A stretch of 64,000 nucleotides of DNA from Neptuniibacter caesariensis. GTDB lineage: Bacteria > Pseudomonadota > Gammaproteobacteria > Pseudomonadales > Balneatricaceae. Shown piece by piece: positions 41,773 through 51,503 of the stretch (the first letter of the stretch is position 1; each line of letters begins with the position of its first letter). The notes beneath the pieces are model-generated. The model did not search any database. It worked only from the letters and a program-made list of their open reading frames with translations, and was not told the origin of the DNA. Location: assembly GCF_000153345.1 (NCBI RefSeq), contig NZ_CH724125.1:1156607-1220606 (forward strand), read 5' to 3'. Both the position numbers and the translations under genes were made by a program.

Positions 41773-42861
41773 TCATTTTCTTGTCAGAAACACACCTGAC
41801 TCTAAATGATCGGTATAGGGAAATTGGTCAAAAATAGCAAAACGTTCCAGTTTATGTGTTTTGGTAATCTCTTCCAGATTGGTTTTCAGGGTCTCAGGAT
41901 TACAAGAGATGTAAAGAATATTGTCGTAGTTCTGTACCTGCTTAACCGTATCATCGTCCAAACCTGAGCGCGGCGGATCAACCAGAACTGTTGTAAAATT
42001 ACACTCTTTCAACCCCAGATCTTTAGTCCTGCGCTTTTCTACAGCACCACTGAGCACCTGAGAGAACTCTTCGGAACTAATGCGCACCACATCAACATTC
42101 TCAACACCATTAACCTCAATATTGTATTGTGCTGCACGTACTGAAGTTTTTGAGATTTCTGTTGCTACCACCCGACGGAAGTTTTGCGCGAGCGGCAGAG
42201 TAAAGTTTCCATTGCCACAATAGAGTTCAACCATATCCCCGCCTGCGCCTTCTGTTGCATCTATCGCCCAGTTAATCATGTGCTGACAGACTTCAGCATT
42301 GGGTTGAGAGAAGCTATTTTCGACCTGCTTATAATGAAATTCACCGCCCTTCACATTCAGGGTTTCAACCACAAAATCCTGATCCAGAAGGATCTTCGTT
42401 TTTCTGGAGCGGCCTATCAGTTGAATATTGAACTTCTCTTTCAATACTCTGGCTTCTTCAGCCCAGACTTCATCAATTGGGCGATGGTAAAGCAATGTCA
42501 CCAGCAACTCGCCGCTTAAAGTACTCAGAAAATCGATCTGGAAGAGTTTACGACGTAATACTTCACTCGGTTTGATCGCTTCAAGCAGTTCGAACATGAC
42601 ATTATGAATTCGCTCAGAAACCATAGGACAGTGGTCAATACGAATTCGGGCATGCTTGTTACCCTTCTCGAACATGACGTAATAAAGATCGTCTTCATCG
42701 TGCCAAACACGAAACTCGCAGCGCATACGATAATGGCTTCGCGGGGATTCAAAAACTTCTATCTCAGGAAGATCAAATTCGGCAAACTGCTGTGCAGTTT
42801 TCGTTTTTTTCTCAACTAATTGAGATTCGTAGTTTTCTGGTTCAACAACAGAGATCGACAT
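41773..42861 (-). CDS. trmA: tRNA (uracil-5-)-methyltransferase
   Basis: A 362-residue SAM-dependent enzyme forming m5U54 in the tRNA T-loop. Visible are SHYRMRCEFRVWHDEDDLYYVMFEKGN, DMVELYCGNGNFTLPLA (SAM motif I), TEISKTSVRAAQYN, VDPPRSGLDD and the catalytic nucleophile in LYISCNPETL, with the C-terminal FDQFPYTDHLESGVFL holding the general-base Glu. There is no 4Fe-4S Cys cluster of the RlmD type, which supports TrmA. GAGGC precedes the ATG. Confidence 0.96.
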   Translation of the reverse strand: MSISVVEPENYESQLVEKKTKTAQQFAEFDLPEIEVFESPRSHYRMRCEFRVWHDEDDLYYVMFEKGNKHARIRIDHCPMVSERIHNVMFELLEAIKPSEVLRRKLFQIDFLSTLSGELLVTLLYHRPIDEVWAEEARVLKEKFNIQLIGRSRKTKILLDQDFVVETLNVKGGEFHYKQVENSFSQPNAEVCQHMINWAIDATEGAGGDMVELYCGNGNFTLPLAQNFRRVVATEISKTSVRAAQYNIEVNGVENVDVVRISSEEFSQVLSGAVEKRRTKDLGLKECNFTTVLVDPPRSGLDDDTVKQVQNYDNILYISCNPETLKTNLEEITKTHKLERFAIFDQFPYTDHLESGVFLTRK

Positions 42862-42946
42862 TTATGCCTCGATATGAAAATTGCGAAGCCAGCCCGTAAA
42901 AAAAAGCGCGCTGGGGAAAGGCGCGCATTTTAGCAAGGAACAACCT

Positions 42947-44206
42947 TCAGGCAAAACTACAAACAACTCCGCCACAACCTGGATGCGAAGTTTTGTAACC
43001 CGAAGCAATTTTTTGCCATTGATTAACCATATGATCCAAGCCGAGACGCTTTAGATAATCCATATTCAAACGACTGGAAATCTGACATCCGAGAACGTTA
43101 GTGACATTAGGCAGAATCGCATCCGCAATATGTAAAGCCGTCAATGCAGAGAACTCATCACTCTTGCTGGATGTGGGGAAGTGATGGAAAAGAACAGCCT
43201 CTACAGCGGCAGGTGGCAATTTCCACTGTGACAACAGATGCGCCGTAACTTCAGTGTGACTTACTCGCATACGGAGCTTTTCTACAGCATAAAGAGGCTG
43301 TTTCAGATCACTGGCTTCCTGCATAACTCGTTGATAGTTTTCAGGGAAATTGCCAGCAAAAATCAGCATACCTAAATCTTGAAGTAATGACGCCAGAAAT
43401 GCCTGATCCGCTATTTCTGCCGGAGCTTTAACGGATTTGCAAATCTCCTGCGCTAAGCCCGCCACCAATAAAGATCGTTCGCGAATGTGCTCAAACGCAA
43501 AACTACTCCAATGACTATTCTGGGGAAGCTGATCAAAAACCTGATTCGCCAGGATCATAGAGTGGCTCTGACGAACACCTATGATATTTATCGCATCAAG
43601 CAAGTGACTAACGTTATTTTGCAGGATAAAGCATGCATTACTCACCTGCTCAATCAGTTCACTGGAGGAATGCGGCTCTTTATCAAGTAATTGTACTAAT
43701 TTTCGAGCATTCGTACCTGGATCTGAAAGACTATTCGCTATATGGCCCGATATGACAGGAAACGCAGGAAGTGAAGGAATATCAGCAACAAAGCTGCAAA
43801 GTTTATCCTGACTAAGAACACGCCTTGCTCTTGAAGCTTCTTGTAAAGCGATTTGAAGGTCGACCCCATCACCATTATTAGTAAGAAGGCGGTGGCAGTA
43901 GTTTCCGTAGGAAGCACGATTAAAAACGCTATGGGGCTTATACGCACCGATCCGAATAGCATCAGGCTGAAGCTCAGTAAAGCGCTTCAACTTTTCCAAT
44001 TCAGACACCGAAGGCTCAATGCCCAAATCAAACACTAGCATTGAGATGGTCTGCTGTTCTGCAGCTTTATGAACGGTTTCCCAATCATGGCAGACACTAA
44101 CAGGCCTGCTTAGCAGACTTTCAAGAACGGGTAGGTAACTACTTGCTTCTGCATTCTCCTTTTGCAAATACAGAGCAACCCCCTGCTCTGTGGATATGCT
44201 AATCAT
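42947..44206 (-). CDS. HDOD-domain protein with receiver-like N-terminus (paralog A)
   Basis: A 419-residue soluble protein. Residues about 1-115 have a receiver-like alternating pattern (MLVFDLGIEPSVSELEKLKRFTELQPDAIRIGAY) without the acidic pocket of a true receiver. An HDOD domain spans about 135-335 (LPAFPVISGHIANSLSDPGTNARKLVQLLDKEPHSSSELIEQVSNA). The HD dyad is changed: LASLLQDLGMLIFA has Gln where the paralog has His. The gene next door (44418-45656) is clearly a duplicate with the same C-terminal FHHFP and YLKRLGLD blocks. The start is uncertain. Likely a signalling scaffold. Confidence 0.8.
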   Translation of the reverse strand: MISISTEQGVALYLQKENAEASSYLPVLESLLSRPVSVCHDWETVHKAAEQQTISMLVFDLGIEPSVSELEKLKRFTELQPDAIRIGAYKPHSVFNRASYGNYCHRLLTNNGDGVDLQIALQEASRARRVLSQDKLCSFVADIPSLPAFPVISGHIANSLSDPGTNARKLVQLLDKEPHSSSELIEQVSNACFILQNNVSHLLDAINIIGVRQSHSMILANQVFDQLPQNSHWSSFAFEHIRERSLLVAGLAQEICKSVKAPAEIADQAFLASLLQDLGMLIFAGNFPENYQRVMQEASDLKQPLYAVEKLRMRVSHTEVTAHLLSQWKLPPAAVEAVLFHHFPTSSKSDEFSALTALHIADAILPNVTNVLGCQISSRLNMDYLKRLGLDHMVNQWQKIASGYKTSHPGCGGVVCSFA

Positions 44207-44356
44207 GGATAACAACGACTCTACTTCTTTATTGAACGACTAATCAAAAGCACATATTAAAACAAAACAACATACAATTTCAAACAACACATTTAATCAA
44301 AAGCCTATATAGCAAAGAACAAGACAGAAAATTAAAACGCCAATAAAAACCCCAGA

Positions 44357-44385
44357 AAACAAAAAGCCCCGTTAATACGGGGCTT
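44357..44385 (-). terminator. Terminator between the tandem HDOD genes
   Basis: AAGCCCCGT pairs with ACGGGGCTT around TAAT, followed leftward by TTTTTGTTTT. It lies 33 bases past the stop of the upstream HDOD gene, so the two paralogs are mainly separate transcripts. Confidence 0.85.
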
Positions 44386-44417
44386 GCAAAAGCATTAGAA
44401 AAAACCGATATGATGAC

Positions 44418-45656
44418 TTACACGAATCCAACCTGATTCTGGTAATCAGCGGTGATTAACTGCCAGCGAGCTAACTCTTTATCCATACCAATTTGCTCAA
44501 GATAAGACACACTCAAACGACTGGACATATCACAACCTACAACACTGGTAGCTGCCGGCAGCAATGCATCAGCAACATGCACTGCAGTAAGAGGCGTAAA
44601 ACCGGATGAATTGTTTGCTTTAGGGAAGTGATGAAATAAAACTGCTTCAATCACCCGAGGTGGCAAATTCCATAGAGCTAATAGGTAAGCTCCCGCTTCG
44701 GCATGGGTGACTCCCAGCTCAAGCTTTTCAATCGCATACACAGGTTGCTCCATTAGACCTGCTTTACTAATCACTCTGTGATACTCAGAAGGATTATGAC
44801 TTGCCAAAACCAAAACCCCAAAGTCATGCAATAATCCAGCGAGAAAAGCCTGGGCCTGAACATGTCTGTCAGCTTTAGCCGCACGAGCAATATGTTGAGC
44901 TGCCTTTGCTACAGCCATCGAACGTTGATGAATTTGTTTAAAAGAGAAACTCTTCCAATCATCTGTCTGCGGATACGACTCGAAGAGGTGCGAAGAAAGC
45001 ACCAGATCTCTGATCATCCTAACACCCAGAATAGTAACAGCTTCCTGTATCCGGCTAATCTCACGACTCAGCCCAAAATAAGCTGAGTTAACTAACTGCA
45101 TTATTTTGGCGGCAACGACCGGATCCTGCTCGATAATTTTTGCGATCTCTCGGGCATTAGTCCGATCAGAATTCAAGCAACTGTTAAGGCGTTCATAAAC
45201 ATCGGGTAACACAGGCAACTTTTTTAACGAAGTCACATAATCCCGAATGACCGGTTTGTTTATTAGCCCATGAACATGAAGGCTATTATAAATATCGTCT
45301 AATAGTTCCTGAGGAGTGCAATCCAGCGGCAATGAGTGATGTGCAAGTTCAGAAGCCCTCGCTGTCTGTAATGGCGTAAGCGGACCTGACAACACCACCC
45401 TTACTGTACCAGGATGCTGCTCCACAACTTTCTGCAGAAGATCCAGAGAATGGGTAGGATTATCTCCGAGTGGAAAGACAAGTACATTGGCATCTGTAGC
45501 AGAAAGAACACCAGGCAACTCATCCAGTTGAGTGACAGCCGTAGTATGCCAGTCAGTAATCTCAGCAACAGCTTGCCCCAGCTTCGTTGACTGTGGACAA
45601 ATCTGACAAATCACCGCCTGATTATTTGAAACCGCGGGGGAAACACGTGCATCCAT
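44418..45656 (-). CDS. HDOD-domain protein with receiver-like N-terminus (paralog B)
   Basis: A 412-residue soluble protein. A receiver-like N-terminal region (about 10-120, LPGVLSATDANVLVFPLGD and VEQHPGTVRVVLSGPLTPLQTARA) lacks the phospho-acceptor pocket. The HDOD domain (about 143-340) has LPVLPDVYERLNSCLNSDRTNAREIAKIIEQDPVVAAKIMQLVNSAYFGLSREISRIQEAVTILGVRMIRDLVL, and the HD dyad is kept in LLHDFGVLVLAS. The ATG at 45656 is preferred to a TTG two codons earlier. HDOD proteins are regulatory scaffolds for motility, cell cycle or c-di-GMP responses. The target here is unknown. Confidence 0.85.
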   Translation of the reverse strand: MDARVSPAVSNNQAVICQICPQSTKLGQAVAEITDWHTTAVTQLDELPGVLSATDANVLVFPLGDNPTHSLDLLQKVVEQHPGTVRVVLSGPLTPLQTARASELAHHSLPLDCTPQELLDDIYNSLHVHGLINKPVIRDYVTSLKKLPVLPDVYERLNSCLNSDRTNAREIAKIIEQDPVVAAKIMQLVNSAYFGLSREISRIQEAVTILGVRMIRDLVLSSHLFESYPQTDDWKSFSFKQIHQRSMAVAKAAQHIARAAKADRHVQAQAFLAGLLHDFGVLVLASHNPSEYHRVISKAGLMEQPVYAIEKLELGVTHAEAGAYLLALWNLPPRVIEAVLFHHFPKANNSSGFTPLTAVHVADALLPAATSVVGCDMSSRLSVSYLEQIGMDKELARWQLITADYQNQVGFV

Positions 45657-45860
45657 ATGCAATACCTATAGGTTCTTATCAATCCATGATCAGTTTTCTA
45701 ACTCTAATCATTAAATATCTAGACTTACATCCTACTTATGTCCAGAAATTAAACCGCTGTATGAAAACTATTCAGCAATAACAGCGTACAAGTGGATTTT
45801 TTATTAGAGATAGTCAAGCTTAAACGCAGAATTCCATAACAGATTACATCGGCAAAAAGG

Positions 45861-45889
45861 TTCATAAAAACGAACAAACAGCGTAGAAT
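45861..45889 (+). promoter_or_regulatory. Candidate sigma-70 promoter of metG
   Basis: TTCATA (45861-45866) and TAGAAT (45884-45889) are separated by 17 bases and lie about 40 bases before the metG start, giving a sensible leader. Matches to the -35 consensus are partial. Confidence 0.45.
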
Positions 45890-45930
45890 TTGGCCTCTTA
45901 ATTTCATGATTTCAGGTTATCAGGCAGACC

Positions 45931-47970
45931 ATGACTGACAGCACACGCAAGATTTTAGTCACCAGCGCACTTCCATACGCTAACGGCCCTATTCATTTGG
46001 GGCATTTGGTTGAGTATATCCAAACGGATATCTGGGTTCGTTTCCAGAAACAGCGCGGTCATCAGTGCACCTACGTATGTGCAGATGATGCCCATGGCAC
46101 ACCTATCATGCTGAAAGCTGACCAGATGGGCATATCTCCTCAAGAGCTTATCGACAAGGTCAGCCAGGAGCATCAGCGTGACTTTTCCGGCTTTATGGTG
46201 GGATTTGATAACTATTACTCAACTCATTCAGAAGAAAACCAGCATTTTGCATCGCTTATCTACACTGCGTTACGAGATGGTGGGCATATTGCGAAGAAGA
46301 CGATCACTCAGGCTTATGACCCTGAGAAAGAGATGTTTCTCCCAGATCGTTTTGTTAAAGGTGAATGCCCTAAATGCGGCGAGCCTGACCAATATGGCGA
46401 TTCTTGTGAAAAATGTGGCGCGACCTATAGCCCTGTTGAATTGAAAAACGCCTACTCTGCCGTTTCAGGCGCCAAGCCTATCGAAAAAGAGTCTGAACAC
46501 TACTTCTTTAAACTGGGTGATTTTGAAGGCTTCTTGCGCAACTGGGTTGATAATCATGTGCAAGAACAGATGATCCATAAGCTTAACGAATGGTTTGAAG
46601 CAGGTCTGCAGAACTGGGATATCTCTCGTGATGCTCCATATTGGGGCTTTGAAATTCCTGATGCGCCTGGCAAATATTTCTATGTATGGCTGGATGCGCC
46701 TATTGGCTATATGGCCAGCTTTAAAAACTGGTGTGATAAAAATGGCGCAAACTTCGATGAGTATTGGTCAGAATCTTCCAATGCAGAGCTCTACCACTTC
46801 ATCGGCAAAGATATCGCTTACTTCCACACTCTCTTCTGGCCTGCCATGCTTGAAGGTGCAGGTTTCCGCAAACCGAACGGAGTGTTCTGTCACGGTTTTC
46901 TGACAGTTGATGGGCAGAAAATGTCGAAATCCCGTGGCACTTTCATCATGGCGGAAACATACCTGAATCATCTCCGCCCTGAATATCTGCGCTACTACTT
47001 TGCGGCTAAACTAAGCTCAGGCATCGATGATATCGACTTAAATCTGGAAGATTTCCGCATGCGAGTTAATGCGGATCTGGTCAATAAAGTAATTAACATT
47101 GCTTCCCGCTGTGCAGGCTTCATTAAGAAAAAGTTTGACGGTGAACTCGCTAGCCAGCTTGTAGAACCTGAACTGTATACCGAGGCAGTCGCTGCTGGCG
47201 AAAGTATCGCTTCAGCTTATGAAAACCGCGAATACGGTAAAGCGATGCGTGAAATCATGGCGATCGCAGACAAAGCAAATCAATACATTGATGCTGCAGA
47301 ACCATGGGTTTTGGCAAAACAGGAAGGCAAAGAACAGGAAGTTCAGGACTGCTGCACTATGGGCATCAACCTGTTCAGAGTCATTCTGACTTACCTGGCG
47401 CCGGTGCTGCCGAAAGTAGCTGAAGATGCGCAAGCATTCCTGGCTGTAGACGATCTTGCCTGGAACAGCATTCAGCAACCTTTACTAAGCCATAAAATTA
47501 ATAAGTTCAAACCACTGATGCAGCGTGTTGAAGAAGATAAGATCAACGCTATCATCGAAGAAACCAAAGAAGCCCTAGCGGCTGCGGCAGCGGCAGCTGC
47601 GCCATCACCTGCTCCCGGACCGCTTCAGGATGAGCCTGTTGCTGAAACTATCGAGTTCCCAGATTTTGCCAAAGTGGATCTACGCGTTGCCTTAATTGCT
47701 AAGGCAGAGCATGTCAAAGGTGCAGACAAACTACTTCAGCTGACGCTGGACCTTGGTGGGGAAACTCGCAATGTGTTTGCTGGTATTAAGTCAGCCTACA
47801 ACCCTGAAGATCTGGAAGGCAAACTCACTGTAATGGTTGCTAACCTTGCACCACGCAAGATGAAGTTTGGTGTTTCTGAAGGCATGGTTCTGGCTGCAGG
47901 ACCTGGAGGCAAGGATCTATGGATCCTTAACCCTGATGAAGGCGCCCAACCCGGCATGCGCATCAAGTAA
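45931..47970 (+). CDS. metG: Methionyl-tRNA synthetase
   Basis: A 679-residue class I synthetase of the long, zinc-containing MetG1 type. Seen are [23 protein letters not shown] (HIGH-like HLGH), the zinc knuckle CPKCG...[32 protein letters not shown] (KMSKS loop) and a C-terminal tRNA-binding domain (about 575-679, [26 protein letters not shown]). An Ala/Pro-rich linker (about 548-568) joins the two parts. AGGCAGACC precedes the ATG and a strong terminator follows. Confidence 0.97.
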   Translation: MTDSTRKILVTSALPYANGPIHLGHLVEYIQTDIWVRFQKQRGHQCTYVCADDAHGTPIMLKADQMGISPQELIDKVSQEHQRDFSGFMVGFDNYYSTHSEENQHFASLIYTALRDGGHIAKKTITQAYDPEKEMFLPDRFVKGECPKCGEPDQYGDSCEKCGATYSPVELKNAYSAVSGAKPIEKESEHYFFKLGDFEGFLRNWVDNHVQEQMIHKLNEWFEAGLQNWDISRDAPYWGFEIPDAPGKYFYVWLDAPIGYMASFKNWCDKNGANFDEYWSESSNAELYHFIGKDIAYFHTLFWPAMLEGAGFRKPNGVFCHGFLTVDGQKMSKSRGTFIMAETYLNHLRPEYLRYYFAAKLSSGIDDIDLNLEDFRMRVNADLVNKVINIASRCAGFIKKKFDGELASQLVEPELYTEAVAAGESIASAYENREYGKAMREIMAIADKANQYIDAAEPWVLAKQEGKEQEVQDCCTMGINLFRVILTYLAPVLPKVAEDAQAFLAVDDLAWNSIQQPLLSHKINKFKPLMQRVEEDKINAIIEETKEALAAAAAAAAPSPAPGPLQDEPVAETIEFPDFAKVDLRVALIAKAEHVKGADKLLQLTLDLGGETRNVFAGIKSAYNPEDLEGKLTVMVANLAPRKMKFGVSEGMVLAAGPGGKDLWILNPDEGAQPGMRIK

Positions 47971-47974
47971 CAGT

Positions 47975-48002
47975 AAAAAGGGCAGCGAAAGCTGCCCTTT
48001 TT
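47975..48002 (+). terminator. Rho-independent terminator of metG
   Basis: AAAGGGCAGC pairs perfectly with GCTGCCCTTT around GAAA and is followed by T residues, starting four bases after the metG stop. Confidence 0.9.
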
Positions 48003-48088
48003 AATTTCCTCTTTACCTTCACCTGCAAAGCTGGCTATTCTGTGCATGTGCTCTGACACTTCATGCAGCTAGCAGGTAAGGAGGCCCA

Positions 48089-48334
48089 ATGCCTTTTAAC
48101 GACCATATTATGCAGGAACTGAACGTACTTAATCTCTTCAATCTGAGTACCACTCAGGAAGGAATCAAAGTGCATTCTTCAGCAAAACCCGAGTTAATTT
48201 CAGCCACCGAGCGTTTATTCGATAAAGGCCTTATCACCCAGAAAGACGGCGGGTACCTGACCCCATTGGGCCATGATGCTGCAGAAAGCAGCCAAACCCT
48301 GCTAACGATACTCACAACAGAAAGCCGTTTATAA
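48089..48334 (+). CDS. TIGR02647-family small winged-helix-like protein
   Basis: An 81-residue protein matching a family well known to me from Pseudomonas: MPF...ELNVLNLFNLSTTQEGIKVH, then ATERLFDKGLITQKDGGYLTPLGHDAAE. The LFDKGLI-x-x-xDGGYLT-x-LG pattern looks like a winged helix, and the family is annotated as DNA-binding, but no function is established. AAGGAGG precedes the ATG. It lies between metG and a convergent small gene and is closed by a perfect palindromic terminator. Confidence 0.88.
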   Translation: MPFNDHIMQELNVLNLFNLSTTQEGIKVHSSAKPELISATERLFDKGLITQKDGGYLTPLGHDAAESSQTLLTILTTESRL

Positions 48335-48341
48335 CAGGCAA

Positions 48342-48369
48342 AATTAAAGGGCCTTATGGCCCTTTAATT
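48342..48369. terminator. Perfect palindromic bidirectional terminator
   Basis: AATTAAAGGGCC and GGCCCTTTAATT form a 12-bp perfect stem around TTAT. It lies 8 bases after the TIGR02647 gene and 20 bases after the convergent gene ending at 48389, so it serves both. Confidence 0.85.
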
Positions 48370-48388
48370 AACAACTCGTCTGATCTAA

Positions 48389-48652
48389 TTAAACATCTGC
48401 TTCAGGATGTGTTGCCACAAAATGCTCCATCACTCTTCGCAGCAGATTAGCATGGGGATAATCACGATCACGCTCAGCTTTGGCTATATCATCAAGAATT
48501 ATTTTCTTGATCATTTTCTCCCCCTGATGTTCAACCAGATAGTTACCCATCGCCATCGCAATAATTGGATCCACATGCTCGTGTTCAGCAATGGCATTAA
48601 CTTCGCCAACTGTGAGTCCGCTCATTTCCAAGCATTCATTGTAAGTTAACAT
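48389..48652 (-). CDS. Small hypothetical protein, 87 residues
   Basis: A small acidic helical protein: MLTYNECLEMSGLTVGEVNAIAEHEHVDPIIAMAMGNYLVEHQGE, then IILDDIAKAERDRDYPHANLLRRVMEHFVATHPEADV. The first part resembles a helix-turn-helix-like or UBA-like bundle, but I cannot assign a family. The ATG at 48652, with GGTGA seven bases upstream, is preferred to a GTG three codons earlier. It is convergent with the TIGR02647 gene and divergent from the HopJ-type gene. Confidence 0.75.
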   Translation of the reverse strand: MLTYNECLEMSGLTVGEVNAIAEHEHVDPIIAMAMGNYLVEHQGEKMIKKIILDDIAKAERDRDYPHANLLRRVMEHFVATHPEADV

Positions 48653-48849
48653 GACTATCACCCCCGCTTATTGTTGTTTTTTATAACGGCATACTGCGTT
48701 GGATCTGCCTTAATTTCAGTCTACTCCACCGATATAAAAAATACTTAACCCTGGTCACAAAAAAGAAACAACAACTGACACGGATCAAACTATTGATTTT
48801 CAGCACCACCACCCTAATATCTGCGGTATTCTCTTAAAGGAAATACAAC

Positions 48850-49188
48850 ATGACTTTGAATGATTTTTTGCTTCAGCTTGGCGGTAATACTGACCTGGAT
48901 TTTGAAGACACTATGCAGGTGATCGCAGACAACTATATCTACACCGCGAGTGCGTTCAGCAACGGTGACGTTCACAATGAGGCGGGCACAAACGAAGGTA
49001 GCTGTAAGATTTTTGCTTTTGCAAAACTCAATGGCCTTGAAGAAGAAAAAACGCTGAAGTGCTTTGGTCGATTCTATCAGGATGTCCTAAACACACCTGA
49101 GGGCGATGACCACGGTAACATTCGTAACTTCATGAAGCACGGCTGGTCTGGCATCAACTTCGAAAGTGTAGCCTTGGTTGCAAAATAA
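48850..49188 (+). CDS. HopJ type III effector-like family protein
   Basis: A 112-residue soluble protein of the HopJ family: FEDTMQVIADNYIYTASAFSNGDVHNEAGTNEGSCKIFAFAKLNGL, then TLKCFGRFYQDVLNTPEGDDHGNIRNFMKHGWSGINFE. The run F-x-NG-x-x-NEAG-x-NEGSCK is characteristic. Despite the family name, members are widespread in free-living marine bacteria, so a housekeeping role is more likely than secretion. AAGGAAA precedes the ATG. It is followed by a bidirectional terminator. Confidence 0.9.
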   Translation: MTLNDFLLQLGGNTDLDFEDTMQVIADNYIYTASAFSNGDVHNEAGTNEGSCKIFAFAKLNGLEEEKTLKCFGRFYQDVLNTPEGDDHGNIRNFMKHGWSGINFESVALVAK

Positions 49189-49237
49189 AGCCGCTAAGTA
49201 AAGCTGAAAAATATAACCGCTAACTAATCATAAGCTC

Positions 49238-49267
49238 AAAAAAAGCCCGGCTATTGCCGGGCTTTTT
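49238..49267. terminator. Bidirectional terminator between HopJ-like and SulP genes
   Basis: AAAGCCCGGC pairs perfectly with GCCGGGCTTT around TATT, with A- and T-runs on either side. It lies between two convergent gene ends. Confidence 0.92.
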
Positions 49268-49279
49268 TATGCAAATCCG

Positions 49280-50833
49280 TTAAGCGAGGCTATCGTCGGC
49301 CACCTTATACTTAGGATCTTCACTGGAATTCACTTCCACCACACTACCTGCCTTAGTCAGCAAGTTGCGACATTCTGGGCTCAGATGGCGAAGATGAAGT
49401 TCTTTACCTGCCTTCTCATAGCGCTCAGCCAGCGCATCAATCGCCTCAATGCCGGAATGGTCCATTACACGACAGTTTTTGAAATCAACAATGACCTCAG
49501 GAGGGTCCATTTTAGGGTTAAAATGATCACGGAAGTTCTGTACTGAAGCAAAGAATAACGGACCATTTGGCACATAAACCTTAGTGTCATATTCATCGCG
49601 GATATCGAAAGACATATTACTTGCATGCTTCCAGGCGAATACCAAAGCAGAGATGATGACACCAACCACTACCGCAATCGCAAGATCCTGCCAAACCGTT
49701 ACCCCTGTCACGGCAACCACAACAATCAGGTCAGAACGTGGGATCTTGCCCCACAGGCGCAGGCTCGCCCATTCGAAAGTCCCAATAACTACGATAAACA
49801 TCACGCCCACCAGAGCGGCAACCGGGATCATCTCGATAAAACTGGAACCAACCAAAATAAATGTCAGCAGGAACAACGCTGCAGAAATACCGGAAGCGCG
49901 ACCAAAACCACCCGAGTTAATATTGATCATACTCTGCCCAATCATGGCACAGCCGCCCATACCGCCAAAGAAGCCTGTTGCAACGTTCGCAACGCCCTGA
50001 CCAATACACTCTTTATTACCACGACCACGTGTTTCCGTGATCTCGTCAATCAACGTTAAGGTCAGCAGGGATTCAATCAAACCAATCGCTGCCAGAATCA
50101 ACGCATATGGAAGGATAATCTTCAAGGTTTCAACAGACAGTGGCACCATTGGAATATGGAACTGTGGGAGGCCACCAGCGATTGTAGCAGCCGGGTTCCC
50201 CGTCATATCTGCAAGTACATCCTGTACAGTACGAGCGTCCAGATCTAAACCGATCACCAGCAGAGTCACAGTCAGAATAGCCGCTAACGAAGATGGAATT
50301 GCACGAGTTAGCTTTGGCAGGAAGTGAATAATCGCCATTGTCAGGGCTATCAGTCCAAGCATGAGCATCATCTGCTCACCCTGCAGCCACTGCAGCACTC
50401 CGTTTTCATCGGAAAACTGAAACTGCTTCATCTGGGCGAGGAAAATTACGATTGCCAGGCCATTAACAAAGCCAAGCATTACCGGATGGGGGACTAAACG
50501 TATAAATTTACCCAGCCGGAAAACGCCCGCCAGAACCTGGAATATACCCATGAGCACGACCGTAGCAAACAGGTATTCCACACCATGCTGCGCTACCAGG
50601 CTCACCATGACCACTGCCAGAGCACCGGTTGCACCAGAGATCATACCTGGACGACCACCAATTGCGGCAGTTATCAAACCGACCATAAAGGCAGCATATA
50701 AACCAACCAGAGGCTCGACACCTGCAACAAAAGCAAAGGCTACCGCTTCAGGAACCAAAGCCAGGGCTACGGTCAGTCCTGAGAGCACATCGCTCTTAAG
50801 TGATTGAGACTTTGAAACAAGCAGTTGAATCAT
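49280..50833 (-). CDS. SulP-family anion transporter with STAS domain
   Basis: A 517-residue inner-membrane protein with about 12-14 membrane segments and a C-terminal cytoplasmic STAS domain (about 415-510, [20 protein letters not shown] and [28 protein letters not shown]). SulP features are [54 protein letters not shown] near the N-terminus. Substrates of the family include sulfate, bicarbonate and dicarboxylates. The sequence does not settle which applies here. AGAGG precedes the ATG. Confidence 0.92.
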   Translation of the reverse strand: MIQLLVSKSQSLKSDVLSGLTVALALVPEAVAFAFVAGVEPLVGLYAAFMVGLITAAIGGRPGMISGATGALAVVMVSLVAQHGVEYLFATVVLMGIFQVLAGVFRLGKFIRLVPHPVMLGFVNGLAIVIFLAQMKQFQFSDENGVLQWLQGEQMMLMLGLIALTMAIIHFLPKLTRAIPSSLAAILTVTLLVIGLDLDARTVQDVLADMTGNPAATIAGGLPQFHIPMVPLSVETLKIILPYALILAAIGLIESLLTLTLIDEITETRGRGNKECIGQGVANVATGFFGGMGGCAMIGQSMININSGGFGRASGISAALFLLTFILVGSSFIEMIPVAALVGVMFIVVIGTFEWASLRLWGKIPRSDLIVVVAVTGVTVWQDLAIAVVVGVIISALVFAWKHASNMSFDIRDEYDTKVYVPNGPLFFASVQNFRDHFNPKMDPPEVIVDFKNCRVMDHSGIEAIDALAERYEKAGKELHLRHLSPECRNLLTKAGSVVEVNSSEDPKYKVADDSLA

Positions 50834-50924
50834 TTATTACCTCTGGGCTTTTTAATTGGTTCTTTTTTAACCAAATCGCTAAAAGCGCGCGAGTATAGCA
50901 AATGATCGTTGTAATTTCAGGCAT

Positions 50925-51491
50925 TCAAGGTCGAATAATACTGATTAACTTTTCTCGCCGTTCTGATATTTGTGCATTCGCAATATCATAAGCCAGTAAA
51001 GAAAGCTCTTTTGATTCAGAAAACTTTTTAACATCAATAAGCTGTGACAAATTAACCCAGGCATCAGGTAATCTATCGCAATGCGATAACATGCCGCCAA
51101 GTTGATCTTCCACAAGGTAGATCACCCGACCAATTCCGGCGGCAAGAATACGCGCTGTACACATAGGACAAGGTTCGAGGCTAACCAGCAAAGTTAACCC
51201 GGCTCGATCTGGATAATCGTCATAGCGAGCTTCAAAATCATCGAGTAGATTCATCTCTGCGTGACCGGCTGAATTGAATCCCTGACTAAACACTTGATTC
51301 GAACCTACAGCTAAACACTCACCCTGACGATCAAGCAGGACCGCCCCAACACCGTAATTACCTTCTTCCAGCGCTGCAAAAGCCAACTGACAACAATGTA
51401 CTGCCCACTTAGTAATGCCCGTTCCATACTCCGTCTGAAAGACACTGAGCCGAAGACGCAGATTATCGATAGAGCAATGTTTTTCAGGCAT
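50925..51491 (-). CDS. Zinc-dependent nucleoside/nucleotide deaminase-family protein
   Basis: A 188-residue cytidine-deaminase-like protein. The zinc site is visible: SAGHAEMNLLDDF (His and catalytic Glu) and SLEPCPMCTARILAAGIGRVIY (two Cys). The PCPMC spacing and the family-typical core (YGVGAVLLDRQGECLAVGSNQVF) place it among the TadA/guanine-deaminase/CMP-dCMP group. The long N- and C-terminal extensions argue against TadA itself. It starts 12 bases after dinB, so it should be co-transcribed under the LexA box. Substrate unknown. Confidence 0.85.
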   Translation of the reverse strand: MPEKHCSIDNLRLRLSVFQTEYGTGITKWAVHCCQLAFAALEEGNYGVGAVLLDRQGECLAVGSNQVFSQGFNSAGHAEMNLLDDFEARYDDYPDRAGLTLLVSLEPCPMCTARILAAGIGRVIYLVEDQLGGMLSHCDRLPDAWVNLSQLIDVKKFSESKELSLLAYDIANAQISERREKLISIIRP

Positions 51492-51503
51492 AACGCAATC
51501 CCA

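Noticed and set aside
48850-49188. HopJ-like protein as a type III secreted effector
   Set aside because: No type III secretion genes are in the window and the family is common in non-pathogenic marine bacteria, so the name does not imply secretion.
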